DNA from: Lactuca virosa
Lineage: Eukaryota; Streptophyta; Magnoliopsida; Asterales; Asteraceae
Assembly (NCBI GenBank): GCA_928212115.1
Contig: CAKMRJ010000001.1
Location: forward strand, 190,301,588-190,365,587
Length of the DNA stretch: 64,000 bases
Reading direction: 5' to 3'
Part shown: piece after piece, positions 34,751 to 45,900 of the stretch
How the letters are laid out: every line of letters begins with the position of its first letter
Numbering within the stretch: position 1 is the stretch's first letter
Made by a program: the position numbers and the translations under genes
The notes under the pieces: generated by a model
What the model was told of the DNA's origin: nothing
Database searches by the model: none
What the model saw: only the letters and a program-made list of their open reading frames with translations

Positions 34751-35430
34751 GGTTGTGGTGATGCTACGGGAAGTCGTAGTACTCACTAGTCAGAGGTTGT
34801 TGTGATGCTACTGGAAGCCGTAGTACTCACTAGTCAGAGGTTGTTGTGATGCTACGGGAAGCCGTAGTACTCACTAGTCAGAGGTTGTGGTGATGCTACG
34901 GGAAGCCGTAGTACTCACTAGTCAGAGGTTGTTGTGATGCTACGGGAAGCCGTAGTACTCACTAGTTAGAGGTTGTTGTGATGCTACGGGAAGCCGTAGT
35001 ACTCACTAGTCAGAGATTGTTGTGATGCTACGGGAAGCTGTAGTACTCACTAGTCAGAGGTTGTGGTGATGCTACGGGAAGCCGTAGTACTCACTAGTCA
35101 GAGGTGTGGTGGATGCTACGGGAAGCCGTAGTACTCACTAGTCAGAGGTTTTGTAATGCTACGGGAAGCCGTAGTACTCACTAGTCAGAGGTTGTGGTGA
35201 TGCTACGGGAACCCGTAGTGCTCACTAGTCAGAGGTTGTTGTGATGCTATGGGAAGCCGTAGTACTCACTAGTCAGAGGTTGTTGTGATGCTACGGGAAG
35301 CCGTAGTACTCACTAGTCAGTTAGAGGTTGTGGTGATACTGCGGGAAGTCGTAGTGCTCACCAGTCAGTGAGAGGTTGATGTGGTGCTAAGGGAAGACGT
35401 AGTACACACTAGCTAGCGAGAAGTTGTTAT
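34751..35430 (+). repeat. 44-bp minisatellite, about 15 copies, with hairpin
   Basis: The consensus unit reads GATGCTACGGGAAGCCGTAG, then TACTCACTAG, then TCAGAGGTTGTTGT. Each unit contains the hairpin CTACGG-GAAG-CCGTAG. Several variants (TCGTAG, CTGTAG, CTATGG arms) are single transitions that leave G-T wobble pairs. The last three copies carry short insertions and are more diverged. Confidence 0.92.
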
Positions 35431-36253
35431 GATAAAGTACTATTCGATCAGAGCATGGCTCAGAAGAGTTTTAGGCATGAGGTGTCCCTAATTTATGAGT
35501 TTTTGGGAACCTGGTGGTCGGGCCAGGGGCGAGATCGGGGTCTCCTCAATGTTAGGGGATCATTATGTTCTGAGTAAGGTGTGGTTATTGCAATCCGAAA
35601 GAATGGGATAAGTGAGGTACGCATGAGTTGCGGGAAATGAGTTCTGAGTTGAGTGCTTCGTTGGGACGAGTGGTTCCAACTCTGGGTCGGACCAAACTCC
35701 CGAGTTTGAGTTTGGCTCTGGTGGTGCGTTGGATAGGTGAAATGAGATTCTGGATTCTGAGATGGATCCATGTTGAGGGGTATTGTTTGTCATCTGATGT
35801 CTTAGACCTGTGTGGGTCACTACTCGGGTACGGGAGGTACCACAAGTTGCATGGAACGATGAGTAACAGATGACAGAAGTCGGGGTTGAGTCGATCTTCA
35901 GTTGGGAAGGTAGCATTCGCTTAGGGTTAAGAGAACTTCGTTACTTGCGTGTCACATTGGGCCGATGTGGTTATAGTAAGAAGAAACCATGGAGACGGTT
36001 GGGATAATGCAACGGATGACCCTGGGGGTTCAACTGTTGGGTCGAGATCAGACCTGGTACTCAGTGTTAAAAAGGGGTACGAGGGATGTGGCTGAGGCTT
36101 ATGATTTTAGATGTCTGAGGACTGCCGTGCGAGCATGATTCTCTTATGTCAGAGAACAGGATGTTGAAAGTTTATTGTTCAGATGGATTCTGATAGTAGT
36201 TCAGTTGATGAGCCCTGGTGGGATGTAAACCCTTTCGTTCCTTGGGGCGTGAT
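35431..36253 (+). other. Element F internal non-coding region, second half
   Basis: There are no long frames with domain signatures; overlapping ORFs around 35490-35920 on both strands look like chance. It ends at GTGAT, the target site of element G, and resumes at 46462. Confidence 0.6.
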
Positions 36254-39200
36254 TGTCACACCCCCAAACCAAGGATGGCGGAAACGTCAGGGGGTGGAGG
36301 ACTTCATGTATAGTATCATAACAACAATTGTAATAGTAATTCAAGCAAACACAACCAACATATATATAATTGAAAAAGTTACATCATTGTATGATTACAT
36401 GTTTACGAATCAATTACAATATGTTGACAAATATGAAATAGTAGACGCCTTAGCGTCCCATCCTCAAAAGCACTTGGTTACCTGTTTAATGATTTCCTGA
36501 GAATACAAGTTGTTTGAAAAAGTGTCAACACAAAGGTTGGTGAGTTCATAAGCTTTTGTTTGGTATTATTAAAAGCCTTTCGTTTGTAAAAGTAGTATTT
36601 GTTTTAGAAAATCCAATATTTTCCTTAAAATGTATATGTAGTCTTAAATCCAAAGACCGAAATGTATAAGTAACTTTTCTTACTTATAATAAATAATGTA
36701 AGTTTAAATCGACATAAACTCGTTTAATTTTAATGAAGTTCCCGTAAATTCCAATATTCATTAATACTTTATGTGAGTTTATTAACCTTTTTGTAAAAGT
36801 AGTGTTCGTTCCAGAAAACCAATATTTTCCTTAATGTGTAAATGTAGTCTTAAAACCCGAGACCGAAATGTACAAGTAGTGTTCGTTCCTTATAGTAAAA
36901 CAATGCATGTTTAAATCGACATAAACTCGTTTGATTTTAGGTGAAATCCCCGTAAATTCTATGTTTGTTATACCACATGTGAGTTATTATAACCATGGTA
37001 TGACCTAGTTGGCCTGAAACGACGTTCTTCAGGCGTCGGAAATGTTATGACATTTGTCACCCCAGACCTATCGGTCTAACTGTTGCATGCAGTTTAGGTG
37101 TGGATTTGTCAAACCCAATATAGATCTTAATGGTAATTTGAAGTAAATGTCTCACAAAGTCATTAGGAATTTATGAAAACTTGGTACCGTATGGCCGTAC
37201 CTTGCTTAATGAAAATATCCTTTGTATAAATGTACCTTTTTAAATGTATGTGTTATGTAATGTTTCATAAAGTCATTAACGGAATTACGTGTTATGAAAA
37301 CTTGGTACCGTATGGCCGTACCTTGCTTATGAAAGAAAATATCCTTTGTATAAATGTACCCTTTTAAATGTATGTGTTATGTAATGTTTCATAAAGTCAT
37401 TAACGGAATTACGTGTTATGAAAAACTTGGTACCGTATGGCCGTACCTTGCTTAATGAAAATATCCTTTGTATAATTGTACCCTTTTAAATGTATGTGCT
37501 ATGTAATGTTTCATAAAGTCATAACGGAATTACGGGTTTATGAACTTGGTACCTATGGCCGTACCTTGCTTAATAATGAAAATCTTCTTTGTATAAATGT
37601 ACCCTTTTTAAATGTATGTGTTATGTAATGTATCATAAACTATACCTATTATAGTTTATCAACATGTTACAAGGTGAAATGAAATTGACAACAACTTTTT
37701 GTTGTATACAGTTTATGTTACTGTTCTTAGAAAATTTATAGAAAAATCATTAAAGCTCTAAATCCAAATCCACAAATTCTGAGAGTTTGGAATATGAGTC
37801 TAGTTTGTTCGTAAATTTTATCATGATTTTTAGTGATCTGTAACAAAGGTGAAAATGTTCATAATCACAGACTGGTCCGGGTTTGCCTTTGAAATGATAG
37901 GCAGTTTTGTAAAAATCACCATACATTGTAGAAAAGTCATATGGAGATGTGAAAGTAGCCATTTTAAAGCTAAGTGTTTGAACTACTTGCACCTGGAACA
38001 GTTTTGAAAACTAAAATATTTAAGTTGACCAAAACAGTCCGTGATCGAAGTTCATCTTTTCTGATGTAATCTGATAGAAAACGTTTAATTGTGTTCTTGA
38101 TGATTTTACTTGTATTCCCCCCTTAAAACTTAAGAAAAACATGTAAATGTAGGGGTATGAACTCACCTTATGTGATTTCAGTAGATGAAAGTGAGATAGA
38201 GGAAGTGTTCAACCCAAGAACACTAAGAAGATGTCTTGATGATTCGAGAATCTAACACCGAATAAGATTGAATTTGTGTAAGATATCAATGATTTGAGTA
38301 GAATGGAGTTTAATAATTATGTGAATGATGAAGATACTTACTAATTGAAGAAAGAAATCCCTGGGGAAAGCCTTGAAGTTCTTGAAGTTGAGAGAAAAGA
38401 TGAGAGAATTTTGGAGAGTGTTCTTGGTTGCTAAGTGTAGAATGAAAGGACTTTATGGAGAATGAGGAGAGAGGATCAATCCTCCAGCTCTTAGAACGTG
38501 GGAAGAGCTGGAGATTGGGTGTAAAGGTCCACTAAGGTGACAAGGAGTAGTGGGAAAGAGTGGCTGATCATAGAGTGAGGTGGTGGTGGCTTGCTTTTGT
38601 CATAAAATAAGGGAAAGCAAATATTCCCTCAATAATTAGTCCAACCACCAATTCTTTTAATACATTTTTATAAAAACCCTGGAGATTTATATATTTTGGG
38701 GCCTTAGTTTATAAAATAAAGTTTTGGGTGAAAATCCCACGTTAAAATAATGAAAAACGGAGTTAAAACGAAGTCGTAGTCGAAAAACCGGTAAAAAGGG
38801 GCCGTCTGCGAGGCCTCTCGGATGGGGGCCGAGACTTCGGACCCTCGCATGCGAGACTGCTGTCCGACGGCTTCGGATTCGGTCTCCTGAGAGGCTTCAG
38901 CTTCGGTCCTGATGAGAGGCTTCGGATCCGAGGCCTCGGATGAGAGGCTTCGGTCCTGAATCTTCAGTTCCAGGTCCTTAAGGCTATTTTACCTTTTTAC
39001 CCGTTTTTACCCCGTTTCAAGCGATTTTTGACCCGGTTAAGGGTCGATATGACCCAAATGATTACAAAACGTTAAAGTAACTTTTGAGAGAGATTTGGGA
39101 GAGATTTCAAATAGAAAGAGATAGAGTGAAAACGATTTAGAGAGGTTTCGTTTGTGATTAATTTGAGTGTCCGGCTTCACAACGCAAGGTTCGTAAACCC

Positions 39201-39450
39201 CGTTAAACCGTGTTTTAGTGTCGTACACACTCCCGATGAGTGTGCAATAATGTTTTATCGTTTTGGTTCAATGTTTACTTAGGAAATTCAACACACGAAC
39301 TTTCCAAATGATGTTTCTCTCATTAAGATATTGCATTGTACAGTAATTACATAGTGTAAACCCTAATATACAAGGGTTAATTTAGTCGATTGGTTTTGAC
39401 TTGTTGACTTTGTTTGACTTTGACTTGACTCAATTTTGACGGTTGTCACA
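36254..39450 (-). repeat. Element G 3' LTR (3,197 bp)
   Basis: On the + strand it runs TGTCACACCCCC to GGTTGTCACA. It holds four copies of a roughly 121-bp tandem unit (37180-37620), the GTCA-loop hairpin cluster (37020-37130), and a GC-rich palindrome block with CTCGCATGCGAG (38844-38855) and TCCGAGGCCTCGGA (38927-38940). It is very close to the 5' LTR except for indels. Confidence 0.92.
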
Positions 39451-39465
39451 TCATCCCCCCGTTAG
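39451..39465 (-). other. Element G polypurine tract
   Basis: The minus strand reads CTAACGGGGGGATGA directly before the 3' LTR start TGTGACAACC, nearly identical to the tract of element A. Confidence 0.85.
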
Positions 39466-39499
39466 AAGGAATTTCGTCCCGAAATTTGCATTTGACTGG

Positions 39500-39740
39500 G
39501 ACATCAAGAGTTTGGGAAAAGATGTGGGTATTTTTGTTTCATTTGATCTTCGCGTTCCCAGGTGAACTCAGTCCCTCGTTTAACGTTCCAACGGGCCTTC
39601 ACGATGGGAATACGACTTTGTTTCGTTCGTTTGATTTCCCGATCCATGATTTTGACTAGTTCCTCCACGAAGTGGAGATTTTTGTTAACTTCGATTTCGT
39701 CGAGTGGTATTACGAGGGTCTCGTCGGATAGATTTTGTCA
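39500..39740 (-). pseudogene. Element G: residual pol C-terminus with chromodomain
   Basis: The minus-strand frame reads LSDETLVIPLDEIEVNKNLH and on to IMDREIKRTKQSRIPIVKA, FTWEREDQMKQKYPHLF and a stop. It is the same chromodomain end as in element A but uninterrupted. Upstream, beyond about 39740, homology stops abruptly at the foreign segment with the RKD-like gene, marking the capture or deletion junction. A reading this open suggests relatively recent loss of the rest of pol. Confidence 0.85.
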
Positions 39741-39769
39741 ATCATATTTTCGGGGTAAAAAAAATAAAG

Positions 39770-39885
39770 TTTTATTAGTTACCTATAGCGACGACTTGTC
39801 GTCACCACAGGTTTAATCTATTACGATGACTTGTTGTCGCTATAGGTTTTTAACAAGAGCCAACGACATACCTATAGCGACACAC
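39770..39885. repeat. CACTA-like subterminal repeats beside the captured segment
   Basis: ACCTATAGCGACGACTTGTC and its near complement GTTGTCGCTATAGG alternate here (three or four copies, direct and inverted). Repeats of this GCGACGAC/GTCGTCGC type are typical of subterminal regions of plant CACTA (En/Spm) transposons, but no CACTA terminus or transposase is seen. This is a possible clue to how the gene fragment came into G. Confidence 0.35.
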
Positions 39886-39900
39886 AAGTCATAATTTGGA

Positions 39901-39998
39901 TGTGTGAAGACTTGGAGTACTTTCTAACTGGTTCATGTGTGAAGAATTGGAGTACTTTCTAACTGGTTCATGTGTGAAGACTTGGAGTACTTTCTAAT
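39901..39998 (+). repeat. 35-bp tandem repeat, 3 copies
   Basis: The unit TGTGTGAAGACTTGGAGTAC then TTTCTAACTGGTTCA is repeated at 39901, 39936 and 39971, the last copy incomplete. It lies about 450 bp upstream of the RKD-like start codon. Confidence 0.9.
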
Positions 39999-40159
39999 GA
40001 AAACTGTGCTACTGGGGAAATTGGAAACTGGTACGTAGCTTCAAAGTCAAGAATATGCAGTAGGCATGTGATGCATTAAATGCATGAGGCACACAAGTCA
40101 TAATTTGCAGCAACATATACGTATATGTGTGTGAATTGAAGAAGAAGTTACGGCTCAAA

Positions 40160-40160
<1 letters not shown>

Positions 40161-40199
<39 letters not shown>
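40161..40199. repeat. AT dinucleotide microsatellite
   Basis: About 19 uninterrupted AT units in the upstream region of the RKD-like gene. Confidence 0.95.
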
Positions 40200-40202
<3 letters not shown>

Positions 40203-40392
40203 TTTTCTCTTCATTTGTTAGATACACAATAACCATAACATCATAGACTATATATATTCAATTTCATTTGTAATTTTCACTAGTTTATATTCCGCGAGTG
40301 TTACCGAAATCATTTATCAATTTTTCAGAAGTGCTTAACTTGTTTTGTTGCATTCCCAACAATTTGCTATTAATTACTTCTCCCACTTTACT

Positions 40393-40400
40393 TATATAAA
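40393..40400 (+). promoter_or_regulatory. Probable TATA box of the RKD-like gene
   Basis: TATATAAA lies about 45 bp upstream of the start codon, so transcription would begin close to the ATG with a short leader. Recognised by motif and position only. Confidence 0.5.
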
Positions 40401-40441
40401 TCATCACATTCTTACCGCGACTTTTAACTTCTCCCTCACAA

Positions 40442-40650
40442 ATGGATCCACCTGCAGATCATCAAAACCCCATAGATGACCTCGATTGGTTTCAGTACTT
40501 TGATCATCAAGATATTTTCAGGTATATATAAACGTCACTCATTACACCATCTTACGCACAGAAAAGTGATTTTGTCGACATTGATCAAAACATGGTTTGG
40601 ATTTGTAGTGATCAAAAAGAGTCTTTCATCGTGTTGGATTTGATTATCTT

Positions 40651-40694
<44 letters not shown>

Positions 40695-41549
40695 AGTGGT
40701 GACATGCTCAACCATCATGATTACGAGTTGTCGGAAAAATTGCATGAAGTGCTCGATCAGAACGTTTCCACAGTACTTAACAAAGATCAAAACATCATTT
40801 CTAGAAATGAGTTTCACGATTTTGATCCCCTTGAAGATATAAGCTTATGGGATTGTTGGGAGGATGGTAATTTACCATTGGTTAGTTTCAGTGAAGACTG
40901 TAAATCCGGTGGTGAGGCTACATGTAGTTCTAGTGCTGCCACCACTGATCACGGTGGCCGGAAGGCAGCAAAGAGATTGAGACCATTGGAGTTTGAAGAG
41001 ATAGAGAAGTACTTTGGGATGCCGATAATCATGGCAGCAAAGGAACTAGGGATAAGTTTAACAGTGTTGAAGAAAAGATGCAGAGAGCTAAACATAAACA
41101 GATGGCCTCATAGAAAACTTAAGAGCCTTCAATCCCTCATTGAAAATGCCAAGGTAAATTATCATAATAACCTTCTATACATTACTCATGCACTTGGTAA
41201 CCAAAGTAGTTTTGGTATTTTCTAAAATTTTAATTGTTAGTTTCTTTATAACTAAACATAGGTCCTAGGCATATGCCACATCAAATCAATTAATTTACTA
41301 CGATCTCCTGATTTATATTTATATAAACTTAACTCATTGTAAATTTTGTGAACTCACATGAAAAATATATTGCATCTACCTTTAAAAAAAATTTAGGAGT
41401 TGGGATTAAAGGAGGAGATAGAGACGTTAGAAGGACACAAGAAGATGATGGAGAAATTGCCAGGTATGGAATTGACAGAAAGAACAAAGAAGCTTAGGCA
41501 AGCTTGCTTCAAAGCTATTTATAAGAAGAGAGGACTTAACAATCCTTAG
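40442..41549 (+). CDS. RKD: RKD-like RWP-RK transcription factor, 3 exons, 229 aa
   Basis: Exons are 40442-40521, 40697-41153 and 41397-41549. Both introns have GT...AG ends, and the joined frame is open from ATG to TAG (229 residues). The N-terminal half is acidic with Trp-rich patches (DLDWFQYF; DISLWDCWED). The RWP-RK DNA-binding domain covers about residues 117-179, with EKYFGMPI, LTVLKKRCRELNI and the signature RWPHRKLKSL (162-171). A basic, possibly coiled-coil tail follows in exon 3. There is no PB1 or GAF-like domain, so it is RKD class, not NIN-like. RKD proteins in other plants are nuclear regulators of egg-cell and early-embryo programmes. The gene is complete, slightly short for the family, and lies inside LTR element G in antisense orientation. 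Expression is unknown. Confidence 0.88.
40654..40692 (+). repeat. T39 tract at the intron 1 acceptor
   Basis: Thirty-nine consecutive T directly precede GCAG and exon 2. It doubles as an extreme polypyrimidine tract of the 3' splice site. Homopolymers of this length are unstable, so its length may vary between plants or be a sequencing artefact. Confidence 0.9.
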
Positions 41550-42963
41550 CCATTTTGTTATAATAGTGGATGTTAATCTACATTGTATGTGTTTTTCTCT
41601 TGATAGTTTGATACCCTTTTTAGTTTCATTTTATGTATTTGTCTATTGATTTTTAATGCAGAAAATTTTGTATAATTTAGGTATTATAGTTTGTATTATG
41701 TATTTAGCCATATTCTAGATTGCCGACACGACTACGCCGACGACTCTATACCAGAGGTCTATATAAATAGACTTATGAATTTAGTAGGAATAACTTGATT
41801 ATAATCTTGTGATTTGTTCCATGTCTGATCCACTCCTAAGATTCACTTGACATGCCCCCAGTTATGTGTAATTAAAATTTTATTAGACTGTTGATCCTAA
41901 TGAGTTTACCCTAAGTCCACAACCAAACAAGGAACAGGTCCTAAGGCGGACTCACCATTTCTAGGTCAATCATTTCTTAATTACACATAACTTCGAGGTA
42001 CACCTAAAGAATCTTAGAGTTACCAGTTGTAAATTGTTTGTAATACCAAGTAGTGAGATTCAATGAAATAAAATACATGCCTATTTCATTGATAAACCTT
42101 TTAGTAAATATCCTTACCATTTATATAATTTCGCACTTTAGTGAACTATTCTTGGTGTTTCTGTTAACGTCTTGGAGACGGAGTTATGGTAGTGGGTAGA
42201 AGTAGGTTTTGTACGGGCGTTAAAATTTACACATCATGTTGCTCGTGCGAGAATAGGGGTAGAAGAGATAATTAATAGACGCCTAATCCTATAATTACTT
42301 ATAGGGGTGATCCTTATTAATTACGTCTATAATCACGTAGTGCATATCAGTTATACATAATTTGAGATAGAATAGACTTTCGAATAAATGACTCTACTCT
42401 AAGTCCACAACCAAACAAGGAACATGAAGTAGAGCAATAGTCATAGATTCTGAGTCTATAATATCTTTAATTATGTATAACCTTGGCGTATGCACTCAGT
42501 TATCATTGGCCTACTAATAGAGGTCTTTAGTTTTCACATAAGTTGGTCATAGTATCACCAAATACTCCTATAGTATTTTTAGGTGTTTAGATTCGATTCT
42601 TAAAGTATTCCCTGTAGGGTGTAGTTAGGTTGTTAGATTTGTTGCCCATTATGACTATCCCCCAGTATATGCAAGTCACTCCTCGGACAGATATAGTTGA
42701 TCAGGCTATATCCTTCCCAGACTTGATTTACATATACCAAGGCATACCCATAATGTACAACTCCTCTTCTTTTACTTTATGTTCTTCTAGTTATGACACT
42801 ATGTGAGCATTTATGCATGTATTTATACTTTTAATAAGAAACCATTCATTTTCTAAAAGTATATTTATTTGAAAAATGCACAAATCAGAGACTATTAGTC
42901 CCAATTGTGTTTATAGTTTGTATATCTTATGTGGTTTGATATACTTAATTCACTATAAACTGT
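41550..42963 (-). other. Element G non-coding leader with two structured hairpin modules
   Basis: There is no coding frame. Two modules carry the CCACAACCAAACAAGGAA loop (the complement of the conserved sequence). In one, 16-bp perfect arms stand at 41860-41875 and 41977-41992. In the other, 13-bp arms at 42350-42362 and 42469-42481 are extended by TGCATA/TATGCA, and an inner CTCTACT/AGTAGAG pair is at 42392-42398 and 42428-42434. The boundary between the RKD-like gene's 3' flank and retrotransposon leader is somewhere near 41700 and is not sharp. Confidence 0.65.
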
Positions 42964-42975
42964 GCTCTGATACCA
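42964..42975 (-). other. Element G primer-binding site
   Basis: GCTCTGATACCA, the complement of TGGTATCAGAGC, stands three bases from the 5' LTR edge. Confidence 0.9.
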
Positions 42976-42978
42976 ATC

Positions 42979-45900
42979 TGTCACACCCCCAAACCAAGGA
43001 TGGCGGAAACGTCCGGGGGTGGAGGACTTCATGTATAGTATCATAACAACAATTGTAATAGTAATTCAAACAAACACAACCAACATATATATAATTGAAA
43101 AAGTTACATCATTGTATGAATTACATGTTTACGAATCAATTACAATATGTTGACAAAATATGAAATAGTAGACGCCTTAGCGTCCCATCCTCAAAAGCAC
43201 TTGGTTACCTGTTTAATGATTTCCTGAGAATACAAGTTGTTTGAAAAAGTGTCAACACAAAGGTTGGTGAGTTCATAAGCTTTTGTTTGGTATTATTAAA
43301 AGCCTTTCGTTTGTAAAAGTAGTATTTGTTTTAGAAAAATCCAATATTTTCCTTAAAATGTATATGTAGTCTTAAATCCAAAGACCGAAATGTATAAGTA
43401 ACTTTTCTTACTTATAATAAATAATGTAAGTTTAAATCGACATAAACTCGTTTAATTTTAATGAAGTTCCCGTAAATTCCAATATTCATTAATACTTTAT
43501 GTGAGTTTATTAAAGCCTTTTCTTGTAAAAGTAGTGTTCGTTCCAGAAAATCCAATATTTTCCTTAATGTGTAAATGTAGTCTTAAAACCCAAAGACCGA
43601 AATGTAATAGTAGTGTTCGTTCCTTATAGTAAAACAATGCATGTTTAAATCGACATAAACTCGTTTGATTTTAGTAAAATCCCCGTAAATTCTATGTTTG
43701 TTAATACCACATGTGAGTTATTATAACCATGCTATGACCTAGTTGGCCTGAAACGACGTTCTTCAGGCATCGGAAATGTTATGACATTTGTCACCCCAGA
43801 CCTATCGGTCTAACTGTTGCATGCAGTTTAGGTGTGGGTTTGTCAAACCCAATATAGATCTTAATGTTAATTTGAAGTAAATGTCTCACAAAGTCATTAA
43901 CGGAATTTATGAAAACTTGGTACCGTATGGCCGTACCTTGCTTAATGAAAATATCCTTTGTATAAATGTACCTTTTTAAATGTATGTGTTATGTAATGTT
44001 TCATAAAGTCATTAACGGAATTACGTGTTATGAAAACTTGGTACCGTATGGCCGTACCTTGCTTAATGAAAATATCCTTTGTATAAATGTACCCTTTTTA
44101 AATGTATGTGTTATGTAATGTTTCATAAAGTCATTAACGGAATTACGTGTTATGAAAACTTGGTACCGTATGGCCGTACCTTGCTTAATGAAAATATCCT
44201 TTGTATAAATGTACCCTTTTTAAATGTATGTGTTATGTAGTGTTTCATAAAGTCATTAACGGAATTACGTGTTATGAAAACTTGGTACCGTATGGCCGTA
44301 CCTTGCTTAATGAAAATCTTCTTTGTATAAATGTACCCTTTTTAAATGTATGTGTTATGTAATGTTTCATAAAGTCATTAACGGAATTACGTGTTATGAA
44401 AACTTGGTACCGTATGGCCGTACCTTGCTTAATGAAAATCTTCTTTGTATAAATGTACCCTTTTTAAATGTATGTGTTATGTAATGTATCATAAACTATA
44501 CCTATTATAGTTTATCAACCAAGGGTAGTACGTAGTAATGTATGCAAACTATATTCAAAATCGTTTATTAAATGTTTAAATGTATCGATTGTACTTTGAT
44601 TATAATCACTTGTTATTCTTTATATTTTATATGTCTAAATCCATTTGTAAACTGATGTGTGTCTAAATATTAAGATAAAATGTCATATATTGCAATAACA
44701 TATAATCACATAAAGATATACACCTTGCTCAACATGTTACAAGGTGAAATGAAATTGACAGCAACTTTTTGTTGTATACAGTTTCTGTTACTGTTCTTAG
44801 AAAATTTATAGAAAAATGATCAAAGCTCTAAATCCAAATCCGCAAATTATGAGAGTTTGGAATATGAGTCTAGTTTGTTCGTAAATTTTATCATGATTTT
44901 TAGTGATCTCTAACAGAGGTGAAAATGTTCATAATCACATACTGGTCCGGGTTTGCCTTTGAAATGATAGGCAGTTTTGTAAAAATCATCATAAATTGTA
45001 GAAAACTCATATGGAGATGTGAAAGTAGCCATTTTAAAGCTAAGAGTTTGAACTACTTGCACCTGGAACAGTTTTGAAAACTAAAATATTTATGTTGACC
45101 AAAAAAGTCCGTGATCGAAGTTCATCTTTTCTGATGTAATCTGATAGAAAAAGTTTAATTGTGTTCTTGATGATTTTACTTGTATTCCCCCCTTAAAACT
45201 TAAGAAAAACATGTAAATGTAGGGGTATGAACTCACCTTATGTGATTTCAGTAGATGAAAGTGAGATAGAGGAAGTGTTCACCCCAAGAACACTAAGAAG
45301 ATGTCTTGAGTAGAATGGAGTTTAATAATTATGTGAATGATGAAGATACTTACTAATTGAAGAAAGAAATCCCTGGAGAAAGCCTTGAAGTTCTTGAAGT
45401 TGAGAGAAAAGATGAGAGAATTTTGGAGAGTGTTCTTGGTTGCTAAGTGTAGAATGAAAGGACTTTATGGAGAATGGGGAGAGAGGATCAATCCTCCAGC
45501 TCTTAGAACGTGGGAAGAGCTGGAGATTTGGTGTAAAGGTCCACTAAGGTGACAAGGAGTAGTGGGAAAGAGTGGCTGATCATAGAGTGAGGTGGTGGTG
45601 GCTTGCTTTTGTCATAAAATAAGGAAAAGCAAATATTCCCTCAATAATTAGTCCAACCACCAATTCTTTTAATACATATTTATAAAAACCCTGGAGATTT
45701 ATATATTTTGGGGCCTTAGTTTATAAAATAAAGTTTTGGGTGAAAATCCCACGTTAAAATAATGAAAACGGAGTTAAAAAAACGAAGTCGTAGTCGAAAA
45801 ACCGGTAAAAAGGGGCCGTCTGCGAGGCCTCTCGGATGGGGGCCGAGACTTCGGACCCTCGCATGCGAGGCTGCTGTCCGACGGCTTCGGATTCGGTCTC

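Noticed and set aside
34751..35430. CRISPR-like array of palindromic repeats
   Set aside because: Units are contiguous with no unique spacers and lie inside a plant retrotransposon; it is a minisatellite.
35493..35916. Overlapping Pro/Ser-rich ORFs on both strands of F
   Set aside because: Several frames are open at once in GC-rich non-coding DNA and none shows a family motif.
37750..37992. 80-codon minus-strand ORF in G's 3' LTR
   Set aside because: LTR sequence; the equivalent in the 5' LTR (44817-45057) carries changes that break the frame, and no family resemblance is visible.
40654..40692. Poly-T as a reverse-oriented polyA tail of a retrocopied gene
   Set aside because: The tract is inside an intron directly before a splice acceptor, and the gene has two introns, so it is not a processed retrocopy in its own sense.
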